This document shows, piece by piece, positions 9,054 to 19,300 of a DNA stretch of 64,000 nt. Every line of letters starts with the position of its first letter. Positions within the stretch are counted from its first letter, which is position 1. The DNA is from Strigamia acuminata (Eukaryota > Arthropoda > Chilopoda > Geophilomorpha > Linotaeniidae): positions 15,234,517-15,298,516 of the forward strand of contig OX442318.1 in assembly GCA_949358305.1 (NCBI GenBank). Direction: 5' to 3'. Position numbers and translations under genes: made by a program. Below the pieces are notes generated by a model. That model was not told where the DNA came from and searched no databases. It saw only the letters and a program-made list of their open reading frames with translations.

Positions 9054-12000
9054 AGATTGTCGTATCGGGCGGTTTCGGCACTTCGACATAGATTTCCCGT
9101 TCCTTAAAAGTTCCTAACTCTTCATCGATGGCTTCACGCCATTTTGGAGCGTCGTCAAATTTGGGAATTTCCGCATACGATGACGGTTCGGTACGACAGA
9201 GGTGAGCAACGTGCCGCGGTAGAAGAGGAATCGTCGGTAGCGTATGTTCTATGTTGCCGAAAAAGAATAACTCTGGGTCGTAAGGGAGATTGTTCATGAC
9301 ACAGAATTCTTCGACGTCTCTGCGAGATCGAAGCCGAAGGCCGGGTTCCGGGAAATAATAGACGTCGATGTCTATCGAACCTGGCTGCTGGTCCTTTCGT
9401 AGGTGTTCTTCGCGAACCCATCTGCGAAACACTGTGTTCCCGCCGACATAACGCCAATAGAATGATGTCTTGCCGGCAGAAGGAGCTGCAACGTGTGTTG
9501 CGCCAGGAGGCAATGGAGACATTTGCCCCTGATCAAAGATTGGCATTGTGTGCTGCAGAATATTTGGACCAGCTTTCTTTCGTAACGTGATGAAACGATT
9601 TGGTGATATCGGTGGTGAAAGGCCGGGAGAACTGGCATTGGACGTTTCCGGTGACACATGGGCAGACTGATTCAGTCGCAATTCTTCCGCGTCCGGTTGA
9701 ACCGCAAATTCCTCGATCTGCTCGGCGTCATCGTCGGTGTCCTGCCCTTCAGCTATCTGTTCGTGTTCCTCATTAGTAATCGGATGTGATACGGAACCAC
9801 GAGCTGGAGTCGGCAATGTTGATGCACAAAGTTCTAATAACTGTCGTTCCGGCGTTGATGGGGGTGGAATGTGGACAATCTGCATAGGTGGCGTCTTTGA
9901 TTTAGAAGCAGACTTGGATACAGATTTTTCTTCGGATATCGAATGCTCATCATCTGATGCTGGCTTGATCGACCAGTCCGCATATTGGACGGTGTCGTTG
10001 AATGACACTCTTTGTTGTTCGTTGTTGGGTTCATAGAAGGATTCGTTGTTGCCATTTGGTACGCTTCGTAGAAACTTGCGGTACGATTGATGTTCGTCTA
10101 TGCGAACGTGGGCTGATTCGGTGACTTTATTGTCGATGGGATTCCAAATCCTGTAGCCACGTGTCGCGACCGCGTACCCAACGAGGTATCCTTCCCATGC
10201 GCGTGGCTCAAGCTTTTTACGGCCTGGCGCTGTGTAGTGGACCCAACATTTAGATCCGATCTTTCGTAAGTGTCGTAAAGATAATGCTCGTTCACGCCAA
10301 AGTACATATGGGACTTGATTTTTCAAACGTGAATGAGGACTTCTATTCTTGATATAAGCAAAAGTCACTGCAAGCTCTGCCCATAGACCGGCCGGAAGTT
10401 TGGTTTCTTCATGAATCGCGCGGATGTTGTCAGCCATCGTTCTATTAATGCGTTCGGCCGTTCCATTCATCTGTGGGCTCGATGGGTTCGTTCGCTGCCC
10501 TTGGATCCCTTTGTCTTTCAAATAGCGCTCGAATTCATTTGACATGAACTCGCCGCCACGGTCTGTGCGAATGGCTTTGATTGTTGTGTTCGCAACCCGT
10601 TCGACTCTAGCGGCGAAGTCCTTAAAACATGCGAAGACTTGGGACTTCTGCGCTAATGGGGTTATCCAAGTATATCTCGTGGCGTCATCTATGATCGTTA
10701 GAACAAAACGAGCTCCACCGAAAGATGTTGCAGGAGCCGGCCCCCACACGTCCATATGCAGGAGGTCGAGTGCTCTGGTAGTACTCGGGTGAAGGTCCGG
10801 CTTGTGGGAAATTTTAATCGATTTTGCAAGACGACAGTCATTGCAAGCGAGTTCTTGTTTTACTTCTCCCGGTTCCATTCCGTATACTTGTTCGTTGTTC
10901 GCCAACAGGCGCATTGCATTAGTGTGCAAATGCCCTAATCTGCTATGCCATAGACCCGTAGCATCCTTTACGTTTGCAGGGTTAGCAATTGCCTTCTTTG
11001 GTGACTTAGAAGGATTGCTCGGAGGAGGAGGTATGGCAGGAGGAGTATTAGGTAACGGCGTGGTCGGAATGGATTGGAGAACGTTGGAATAGGAATGGAT
11101 AGGAGGATCAGGCTGGACATTGGTGGATTTGGGAGCAGTTTGAGACTGGATAGGATTGACGATTTGATTCGGAATTTGCTTCGGAATTGGTGGCATTTCT
11201 ATGCGAAAATCCGTAATGTCTCCTTGTCTCGATTTCCCCTTCTTCGGTTTCGGAACGTTCTCAAAATCCACTTCTGTCGTGACATAAGTCAAAACTGGCG
11301 GTTGTTGACCTGGTGGCGGAATTGTCGTCGACACCGGAATTGAAACCGTCGTGGCCACAGAAGGTGTTGAACATAAACCGTCTACATAATATAATCCAGC
11401 CTTCTCCTTTGCCCGAAGAATAGAACTTCGAATGTCCGATTGATAGATGTTAACTTCACCGTTGTAGAAATGTATGTGATGACGTGTTTTATCGATTTTG
11501 GAAACCGAAATCAAATTTGCTTCGAAGTTCGGTGCAAAAAGTACGTTCGTCAAATTCACAATACAATTGCAGTCGTCTATCCTCGTGAGCAGTCGGACAT
11601 TTCCTTTACCAGTCACCTTGGACTTGCCTTGTCCGAGTTCGATGTCGAAAGGCACGATGTCCACAAAATCCGTAAACCAAGCTCGAACATAGGAGACGTG
11701 GTCCGTCGCGCCACAGTCGACAATCCATTCATTGGATTGCATGAAATGTGCAACTGGACGCGCTGGGGCTTGCGGGGCACTGGCAAAGAATGTCCCTTCT
11801 CGTGTTGGACAAGAACAACCTCGCGGACGCGTATCGTCGGGCTTGGGCGCGGCGTTTTTGTTGCGCTTCTTGCTCTTGCTTCGAGAGCGTTGGAAAGAAG
11901 CCGATGCCGGGGGTTGATTGTGATCCGCCCGTCGTGGGTGGGGACACTTGTTCGCGTAGTGGCCCATCTCATTACAGTTGAAACATTTAATTTCCGATAA

Positions 12001-12119
12001 CGATCGACGAGGACGAGAATTCTTCCGGGATTGTTGGCCTTTTACAGACGAATGCACAGAAGACGAGTGTACATTATGCAATCCCATCGGTTTTAACCGT
12101 AGATATTCGGAAATCAATT
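9054..12119 (-). CDS. gag-pol: Copia 2 polyprotein, middle part: nucleocapsid, protease, integrase, MBD-like linker
   Basis: Element order is right to left. It contains a C-C-H-C zinc knuckle (C-F-N-C ... H-Y-A-N-K-C, near 11940-11985), a protease with D-C-G-A-T-D-H near 11705 where Cys replaces the usual Ser or Thr, and an integrase with W-H-S-R-L-G-H-L, an H-H-C-C finger and D-D-E residues (H-M-D-V-W-G, T-D-R-G-G-E, A-E-R-I-N-R). A Ser/Pro-rich acidic linker follows, then the MBD-like segment (about 9255-9455; D-V-Y-Y-F-P-E and R-L-R-S-R-R). The frame stops abruptly at P-D-T-T-I-L, the entry to RT, because copia 1 inserted there. The residues some call the N-terminus right of 12119 are gypsy 2 LTR read in frame. 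No internal stop is visible. Confidence 0.88.
12116..12119. repeat. Target duplication AATT, left copy (gypsy 2)
   Basis: Matches 32765-32768 exactly, and the copia 2 codons on both sides join in frame when one copy is removed. Confidence 0.85.
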
Positions 12120-13136
12120 TGTTGTGACCCGACTGGACCGGGGTCAACGAAGAGTTTCTCTCGTGACCTCGTTTCGGGTGTAAGGGGAGCCGCAAGCGCG
12201 TCTCCCTTCCCTCAGTGCATTGACATCTAGTCAATGGACAGGCGTCTGCCCTGAGGGAGTGGGGATGGCTCGTCCACCCCACCATTGGGTGATTCCGGTC
12301 ACCTGTCAACCCCGCTTTGTGCAAAGGAATGTGCCTTGCACTGAGCGGGCAGAACCAACACAACCATCAAACGAGAAACACACGTAAACCCGTCGTCCTA
12401 CAAGATCAGGCCCAAGTAAAATATACTGGGATTGACCAAGGACAAAGGACAATTTACCGTGAGTACGTTTGGTCAGTGTCAAACTCCGCAGAGTAACCTG
12501 CGAGATAAGATTACCACACTATTTTAGCACACCAGCTAGAAATAGTAAAAACCACTCCAGTTTAGCGAGTTGTGCAGACAAACGGTCGCACAAGCCTAAA
12601 CTGCAGTAAAACCACGACGAGCGTTCCCGCCGCTGTGTGACCGCCGGGAACCAGAAGAGTCCGCCGCTGTGTGATCGCCGGACACCACACAAAAACCTAG
12701 ACAACAGCCCGAAGTAAGTCTTTTAACTAAGCATTCACTCGCGCCCGACCAGCGTGAGCCCGAAGGACCAGCCAGAGACGAGCCGAGGACGCCATATTGC
12801 CACGCCGGCCCAAGACGACATCACGTTGCTACAACGAGGACGCCATCTTGGACACGCACGAGACAACAGACGACCTCGCCGATTCCAGCCAGCTTTCATC
12901 TTACCTTTGCCTTTCCATTTCCCATCACCCATTCCGATTTACATTTTACTTACCCTTTATAGATATATATATAAGATATATCTGTACATTGCCCCGCAGA
13001 ATAAATCTATATTATATTTTACCTTTTATATCTGTGTAATCATTTCTTTGGGTAACCGCTTGAGCAAAGCGGTAGTGAGTTAGTCGAATTAAGTAATCAA
13101 CCCACGAGTTAGCGACGGTTAGAGTTGAGCGCGACA
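12120..13136 (+). repeat. Gypsy 2 5' LTR (1017 bp)
   Basis: Begins TGTTGTGACCC and ends GCGCGACA. A GC-rich direct duplication (CCGCCGCTGTGTGA) occurs near 12628 and 12661. CGCCATCTT (12841-12849) and CGCCATATT (12790-12798) are minus-strand YY1/Pho-like words. A TATA-rich stretch lies near 12960 and a poly(A) signal AATAAA near 13000. Several ORFs called here on both strands are repeated identically in the 3' LTR and are not genes. Confidence 0.92.
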
Positions 13137-13138
13137 CG

Positions 13139-13156
13139 TGGGGGCCTGTCCGGGAT
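13139..13156 (+). other. Gypsy 2 primer-binding site (tRNA-Pro-like)
   Basis: After a 2-nt spacer from the LTR end, TGGGGGCCTGTCCGGGAT matches the familiar retroviral tRNA-Pro primer-binding site at 16 of 18 positions; the two differences are adjacent. A tRNA with acceptor end ...CAGGCCC-CCA would fit perfectly, so the exact primer is uncertain. Confidence 0.65.
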
Positions 13157-13208
13157 CAAGTCGAATAACTGATTCTAACCTGTGATTACATCATACCCAA
13201 AGCAAGAA

Positions 13209-16200
13209 ATGGCAGATAATACCCGAGTAACAGATTCCGACTCCGACGCAAACAAGAGAGCCGGCAGTCGTAAAGGCGCCGACTATCACTTGCGATCTGG
13301 AGGTCCCTTACCCAAAGCCTCAGCGCACGAAGCGAGGCAAAAACGGCGTAAGCCTAAACCCGATCGTAGAAGCGCATCCGAGGCATCGCACCCGTCTCGC
13401 ACCGAGACGAGGCAGCGATTGGACGAGACAGAGCGGGGTGAAGAGCAATCTCACTCCAAACTGCCGCGTTCTAACCGTGACGGCGAGACGAGCGGAAACG
13501 AGGTTTTATCCCGTAACCAATCGCCTCGTCTAACGCACGACACCGAGGTGGGCAGTCCGAAAGCAGCGTCTCCGATACAAAAGACGGCCTCAAATACGAC
13601 CGCTAATTCGGCACTAAACACGCCAATTACGCAAAGCCGCCCAGCTTCGGTCAGGTCCGAAGGACACAAGTCCAACTCATCCTCTGTCAAGCGTGTTTCG
13701 AGCCAGCCTTACAGCGTCTCGGGCACCTTGATTGATGCGATGCAATTGGCACAGGCGGAAGGAGTGAGATACACCCTTCCGACGGGGAAAATTACCGTGT
13801 ACGAAACGTTACAGATCGTACGTGCAGCTTTAAAAGCGCACAGTGTATCCCCACAAATCACCATTGTTGAAGGTGCACACGCTCAACAATTGGTTGATTC
13901 CGCTCAATTTGAAGCGGATGCAGAGAACGAGGCTCGTCAAGCCATTCGCGAGAGACGGAGGAAGCTGGCGGAAAGAGAAGCGCAAGCTCTCGAGTACGGC
14001 AGAACCCAGCCCAATCCGACTACTCCCGAGGAGGTAGAAATAGTTGACCGAGCCCTGAGAGCACATCGATATGCTTTCCACTCGCAACAAGAAGCAGAGC
14101 GAGCATTTACGGCCAGATTGCGACGAGATGACCCGAAATCCGTCCGCAAACCAGAGGTCAGTTCATCCGAGCTGTCCGACGAGAGCCTAGAGGGAGACCC
14201 AAAGCGCACGCCGAAGGCCAAACCCAAACCCCAGCCGGAGAGAGCAACACCAGCTACTCCGCGCAAGAGAGATGCGTCGGCCAGAGAACAACAAACTCGG
14301 CCCCGCATGCAAGCTCTCGATTCAGCCACAAATAATGCGATAACGCGATTAATCAACGCTAATAATGCTAGGCGAAATGAAGAGCAAGCTCTCACAAGCC
14401 AACAGCATGATAATCCACAAGGGACTGAGTGGCAACAACCAGTGCCCATCCTTAAAGACGACGAGTCGTCAAGGAGACAATCGCATGATCGCACCTCTTC
14501 GCGAGAAGAAGGCAAACGCGATGAAAGACCGAAATATTTTCACTACGGAAATAGTGATTCGTCGTCAGATGGACTGGAGTCAAATGCACCCAGTCATCAC
14601 GATTCGGAGAGAGGTTCCGGAGAAAGACGAAGGGAAAGAGAACGCGATGAACGCAGAGAAAGGGAACGTGACGACCGTCGTAGGGGCCGGAAAGAGTCAA
14701 ACTCTTCACGGCGCAACCCGCCACGCCGCTCACCGTCTCCCGACCCCAGCTCCGACCCCTCATCCAACGACGACAGACGAAAGGAAAAATCAAGTAATCG
14801 CCGGAAGAGATCCAACTCTCCGCGCGATAGAGAGAAACGACGTCGATCGGAAAATAGCGACCACCGACGGGAGGAGTTTCAGGACCTTCCCCGACAAAGC
14901 GCGTTTACCGATTCGACGGGTCGGCAGTATACGATGGGAGAGCTTGGAAGAGCCCTACTCGGCTCGTTAAAAGCCGAGGGAATTGATCTGAGCAAACGAA
15001 ACGATCGTAATCGTAGCACTGGTGACCGCGTAAAGAAAAAATACGCTGTCTCCCGACGTGACACCATGAGTGTTACCGGGAATATTAGGTGGCAATTTTA
15101 TATTCAGAACCGTTTCGACGGGTCATGGAAAGCGGGAGATCGCTTCCTTGACGAAGTAATTCGAATTAAGACTGCCACTAAAGCCACCGTAGGAGACATG
15201 CTCACCCACGGTATTGTCGAGCTAATGACAGGCTCGGCACGTGAGTGGTACCAAGGATTGAAAGGCGTCAATTGGGACGACTTTTTAATGAGATTCGACC
15301 TACGCTACGGCGAGACACCCGAAGAGGTGAGCCGAAAGATGCGAGGTCTTCGCCAGATGCCTGGTGAAACCATAATGGATTACGACATTCGCGCCAGATT
15401 GTTGTTCGAAAAGGCCCCGATGGAATTTCATGCCACGGGATTCAACCTTTTCTTTCTCGGCGGTTTGTCGGAGTACTCGCAACGGGTGCTACTTGAAGAA
15501 AGGGCACCGACAGGAGGCAGCTACGAGGAGATGAGCGCCTTCCTGTTCGAGAACACGATAGATATCGAGAAGAGATATTATTCCGCTTTACCAGAAGCGG
15601 AGAAAGCAGCAACCGCTAAACGTCTCAAGTTGAGTGCGGAAAGATATGGGGCGACAGATAAAATTATGCGCCCTACTGAATATCTTAGCGGTATAATGGA
15701 GCTGGCAGAAGCTAGCGTTGGTTTACAAATAAAAAATAAACTGACATCCACGCTGCCTTCCAACCCTTTGGCCGCCCCTAAAAAGGCACCGACAGCGTCA
15801 GCCATGCAAGCGACACTGGAGGAGGTCAAGGAGGGGGAGGAAGCCGGACAAGATGCCGGAAAATCAGACGAAAAAGAAGAAAAAGACGATTATTCGACGG
15901 ACGAAGAAATACGAAGCTATCGCGATACCTTATCAACGGGTTGCGATGAGGAAGGACCGCTAGTACATCTCATCCATCGAGATAGAGCGGTAGAAGAATT
16001 TCGCGCCAGGTTAAAACCAAATGCCGGCCGAATTCCGAAGTATTTTCGAAAGAATTACACGCCACCGTCGAAAGCAGACCCTGAAAAGAAAAAATCGACT
16101 GAAGCCCCAAGAGACAAATCAAATATTCGCTGTTTCAAGTGTAACCAACCGGGCCACTACTCCAATGAGTGCCCAAGAACAGCGAAAGAAGACGCTAAGT

Positions 16201-16292
16201 TTGACGCGATAATGAAGCAGATGGCAGAGATTAAACTCGCCATGGCAAAAAACGAGTCAAAAAACGAGTCAGCGCAGGCGGCGAAGAAATAA
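13209..16292 (+). CDS. gag: Gypsy 2 gag (1027 aa) with RS-like domain and zinc knuckle
   Basis: The first ATG after the primer-binding site is at 13209; the open frame upstream to 13182 has no ATG. The protein builds the virus-like particle. The N-terminal half is long, charged and disordered, and at about residues 464-558 (14598-14880) it holds dense R-E-R-D, S-R-R and R-S-P-S-P repeats that resemble an SR-protein RS domain. The retrotransposon-gag capsid region follows (about 15085-15600; W-Y-Q-G-L, F-D-L-R-Y-G), then an acidic stretch and one C-C-H-C knuckle (C-F-K-C-N-Q-P-G-H-Y-S-N-E-C, near 16132-16174). The gene is about twice the usual gypsy gag length. Its last codons contain the -1 frameshift signal that leads into pol. 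Confidence 0.88.
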   Translation: MADNTRVTDSDSDANKRAGSRKGADYHLRSGGPLPKASAHEARQKRRKPKPDRRSASEASHPSRTETRQRLDETERGEEQSHSKLPRSNRDGETSGNEVLSRNQSPRLTHDTEVGSPKAASPIQKTASNTTANSALNTPITQSRPASVRSEGHKSNSSSVKRVSSQPYSVSGTLIDAMQLAQAEGVRYTLPTGKITVYETLQIVRAALKAHSVSPQITIVEGAHAQQLVDSAQFEADAENEARQAIRERRRKLAEREAQALEYGRTQPNPTTPEEVEIVDRALRAHRYAFHSQQEAERAFTARLRRDDPKSVRKPEVSSSELSDESLEGDPKRTPKAKPKPQPERATPATPRKRDASAREQQTRPRMQALDSATNNAITRLINANNARRNEEQALTSQQHDNPQGTEWQQPVPILKDDESSRRQSHDRTSSREEGKRDERPKYFHYGNSDSSSDGLESNAPSHHDSERGSGERRRERERDERRERERDDRRRGRKESNSSRRNPPRRSPSPDPSSDPSSNDDRRKEKSSNRRKRSNSPRDREKRRRSENSDHRREEFQDLPRQSAFTDSTGRQYTMGELGRALLGSLKAEGIDLSKRNDRNRSTGDRVKKKYAVSRRDTMSVTGNIRWQFYIQNRFDGSWKAGDRFLDEVIRIKTATKATVGDMLTHGIVELMTGSAREWYQGLKGVNWDDFLMRFDLRYGETPEEVSRKMRGLRQMPGETIMDYDIRARLLFEKAPMEFHATGFNLFFLGGLSEYSQRVLLEERAPTGGSYEEMSAFLFENTIDIEKRYYSALPEAEKAATAKRLKLSAERYGATDKIMRPTEYLSGIMELAEASVGLQIKNKLTSTLPSNPLAAPKKAPTASAMQATLEEVKEGEEAGQDAGKSDEKEEKDDYSTDEEIRSYRDTLSTGCDEEGPLVHLIHRDRAVEEFRARLKPNAGRIPKYFRKNYTPPSKADPEKKKSTEAPRDKSNIRCFKCNQPGHYSNECPRTAKEDAKFDAIMKQMAEIKLAMAKNESKNESAQAAKK

Positions 16293-16310
16293 TTTCTCGA
16301 CCGTCTGCGC
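16247..16310 (+). promoter_or_regulatory. Programmed -1 ribosomal frameshift signal between gag and pol
   Basis: Two slippery heptamers A AAA AAC lie at 16247-16253 and 16259-16265, both in the correct gag phase (gcA AAA AAC; tcA AAA AAC). A 6-nt spacer (GAGTCA) leads to a stem with arms GCGCAGGCGG (16272-16281) and CCGTCTGCGC (16301-16310): ten pairs, one of them G-U. The stem continues inward with about seven more pairs and two single-base bulges, and the apical loop is the gag stop TAA (16290-16292). After a -1 shift at either heptamer the frame stays open into pol. This is the expected architecture for Gag-Pol synthesis. Confidence 0.88.
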
Positions 16311-16315
16311 CATTC

Positions 16316-19300
16316 ATGAAGAAAAAGGGGTTTAACAAAGGGTTCGATAAGCCGCCACCAGTCAAAGAAATGGGTAGTGACATAGCTAACGCCCAAATTC
16401 AAGACAGGGCCAACAACGCTTTGCAGGTAATTACCGCAAACGCTGAGGCTGAGGCGGAAGAACCGAACCTACTGCTTGAAGAATTACCTCAAGTAGTCGA
16501 AGACACAGAAGAATTTCGTGTTTTCATGTGCAACGTGGCGGTCGAATACACCAACCGCCTATGTATGTTGCCCATGACAATAGAACGTGAAAAAATTATG
16601 GGACTACTAGACTCGGGAGCAGATCGCTCGTTCGTTTCCGAAGACATAGTAGCATCATTGGGTCTCACCGATAAGATAAAAGGCGTTAATAAAAATATAC
16701 GTCTAAAAACCGCCAACGGAATGGCGCGTCCAAAAGGAGTTATATTATTGACCATGGAGTGGCTCGGAGGAGTAGAACAGCACCCTTTCCTGGTCCTGCC
16801 CACATGCGACAGAATTTTTCTGTTGGGCTTAGACCTCATGGCGTCAATGGAAATACAACCCAATCCAATAACGAAATCTTGGAATTATATCAGAAATGAT
16901 AAGGAAAGACCCGCAATTGTCGTGCCACCAGCTCTTGTAAAAGAAGCGGCCGACAAGACACAGTGGGAGAAAGGCCTAAAGAAATTCGTTCAAGATTACG
17001 ATTTTAAAGCATTCGTAACAGAATTGCAACGGGACAATGTAGTGGAAACGCTTGTCGCCGACGCCGCTTTAGAATTAAACGAAGCGGCAGCCCTACGAAG
17101 GGTCCTACTTAAATATGAGGGGATCCTGTCGAAAAAACCGGGCCGAACGAATAGGGCTATTCACGAAATTAAATTGACGGATAATAAACCTATACGAGTT
17201 GCGTATAAGGGAATGAACCCGCAAAAACGTGAAATAGTGCAAAAAATGTGCCAAGAAATGCTAGACAGTGGCATTGTCTCCGAGGCCCAGGGAGAATACG
17301 CGACGCGAGTTGTGCTCGTGATGCGCCCGGGCTCGGACCCACGCCTATGCATTGATTACCGCCCATTAAACGCGGTGACAGAAATAGATCCCATACAGAT
17401 GCCCTCTATCGAATCCATTTTGAGAGAGCTTAGCCCCTTTTCTTGGGTTACGACGATGGATCTGTCGAAGGGATACTGGCAAGTTGAGATGAGGCCAGAG
17501 GATAAGTTAAAAACAGCATTTTACTCGCCAATTGGACGGTTGATGTTCAACGTCATGCCATTTGGTTTAGTGAATGCTCCCAGTACCTTTCAGAGACTAA
17601 TCGAAAGCGTATTGGGTGATATCCTGCATCAGTTTGTGTGGGCATACCTAGATGACATAGTTATTGCCTCTAAAACATTCGAAGAGCACATTGAGCACAT
17701 CGACCAAGTGCTCACCCGGCTGGCAAAAGCTGGGTTACACGTGCATCCGGGCAAAAGCAAGTTCTGTCGAAAGGAGCTTGCCTTCCTGGGTTATCGCATT
17801 GGAGTCAATGGTTTAGCTATTGGCCCCGAAAAAATCGATGCGATTAATCGTTTCCCACCACCCGAGGACGTTAAAGGTGTCCAACGGTTTATGGGAATGA
17901 TAAACTTCTTCGGCAGGTTGCTACCGGGTCTAGCTGAAGTGGCAGCCCCAGTTACCGACCTCCTGAAGAATGAAAACGAATTTGTATGGTCAAATGAGTG
18001 CAACATCGCATTTAATGCAATAAAGAGGATGCTGACGGAAGTCGGCGTAATGCCTCTACCCGACTTAAACCGGCCGTTCATATTACACACGGACGCCAGC
18101 AGAGTTGGGTTAGGAGCGGCGTTGCTCCAAACACACGTGCGCGACGGAGTCGAACAAGACCTGCCGTGCATGTTTATAAGTCGCAAACTCCAAGGCGCTG
18201 AAAAGAATTACAATGCCACCGAGTTGGAGTGTTTGGCCGTTGTGTGGGCCATAAGGAAATTCAGAGATTATCTCGAATATACCAAATTTGTGGTCCACAC
18301 AGATCATCAAGCGTTACAATGGCTGATGAAATTAAAAGAGCCAGCCGGTCGACTAGCCAGATGGCAGTTAGAACTGATGGCATGCGACTTGACCATTCAA
18401 TACAAGCCCGGCAAATATAACGTCGTGGCTGACGCTCTGTCACGGGCACCAGTGTCAGATCCAATCGACGCTGACGATGATGGCGAGGATGACTCCCGCA
18501 TCATTTATTGCCCTACGAGTTGTCACCGTTGGGATTTAAGGAAGATGAATGAAATTCCCACCGCGTCTCCGGCAGACGTAAAATTCTGTGGATTCTGGAC
18601 GCGGTTATACCAACCAGCTGCTGACAATTACCCAAACGCAAAGAAGGAATTTAAGCTAGAGCGGAGAATAAATGACCCGCTTCTAAGCGCCTTCCACGCT
18701 CGTGTCGGCAAGCAAATGAAAAGCAATCCCCCAACAAGGGAGGAAATAATTGTGCAACAAAAATTAGACAAAAAATGTCAGGACAGAGCTAGATTCGTAC
18801 TGACAGGAAGATATCCGCCCAACTTAACCAGAAGGCAGAAGCGTCGTTATGCACACGAATCCATAGATTACCTATTGGATGACGGCCTTTTAGTGAAACA
18901 TCACCCAAATCACCAAGATGACTTGAGTGAATCGGACACCGCAGTAAAGGTAGTAATACCTGCTTCCTTAATCGGTCGCGTGCTGTGGTTGTTACACGGG
19001 CACCCGCTTGCGAGCCATGCGGGAGTAAGCAGAACACTCTATCGTGCTACACAGCTTTTTCACTGGACAGGGATGAAAAAAGATATTGCTCTTTTTGTCC
19101 ACCAATGTCAGCGATGTCAAGCGTGCAAGCCGAGGAGTAAATCACCATTCGAAACTATTTTCTTAGGGCCTTACGCGCCTTTTGATTGTTTAAGTGTCGA
19201 TGTGATGGGCCCAAAACCCGTTACGGGAAATAAAAATGCGTACATTATCGTTATAATGGACGTGGCGACTCGTTGGCCCGAGTTGTACGCCGTCGCTAGA

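Noticed and set aside
12120-12363. N-terminal extension of the minus-strand ORF 9049-12363
   Set aside because: It is gypsy 2 LTR read in frame with copia 2; the same residues recur from the 3' LTR at 31748-31991. The true copia 2 sequence starts at 12119.
12754-13083. 109-codon ORF and overlapping ORFs inside the gypsy 2 LTRs
   Set aside because: Present identically in both LTRs, overlap promoter and poly(A) region, on both strands; no protein-like conservation.
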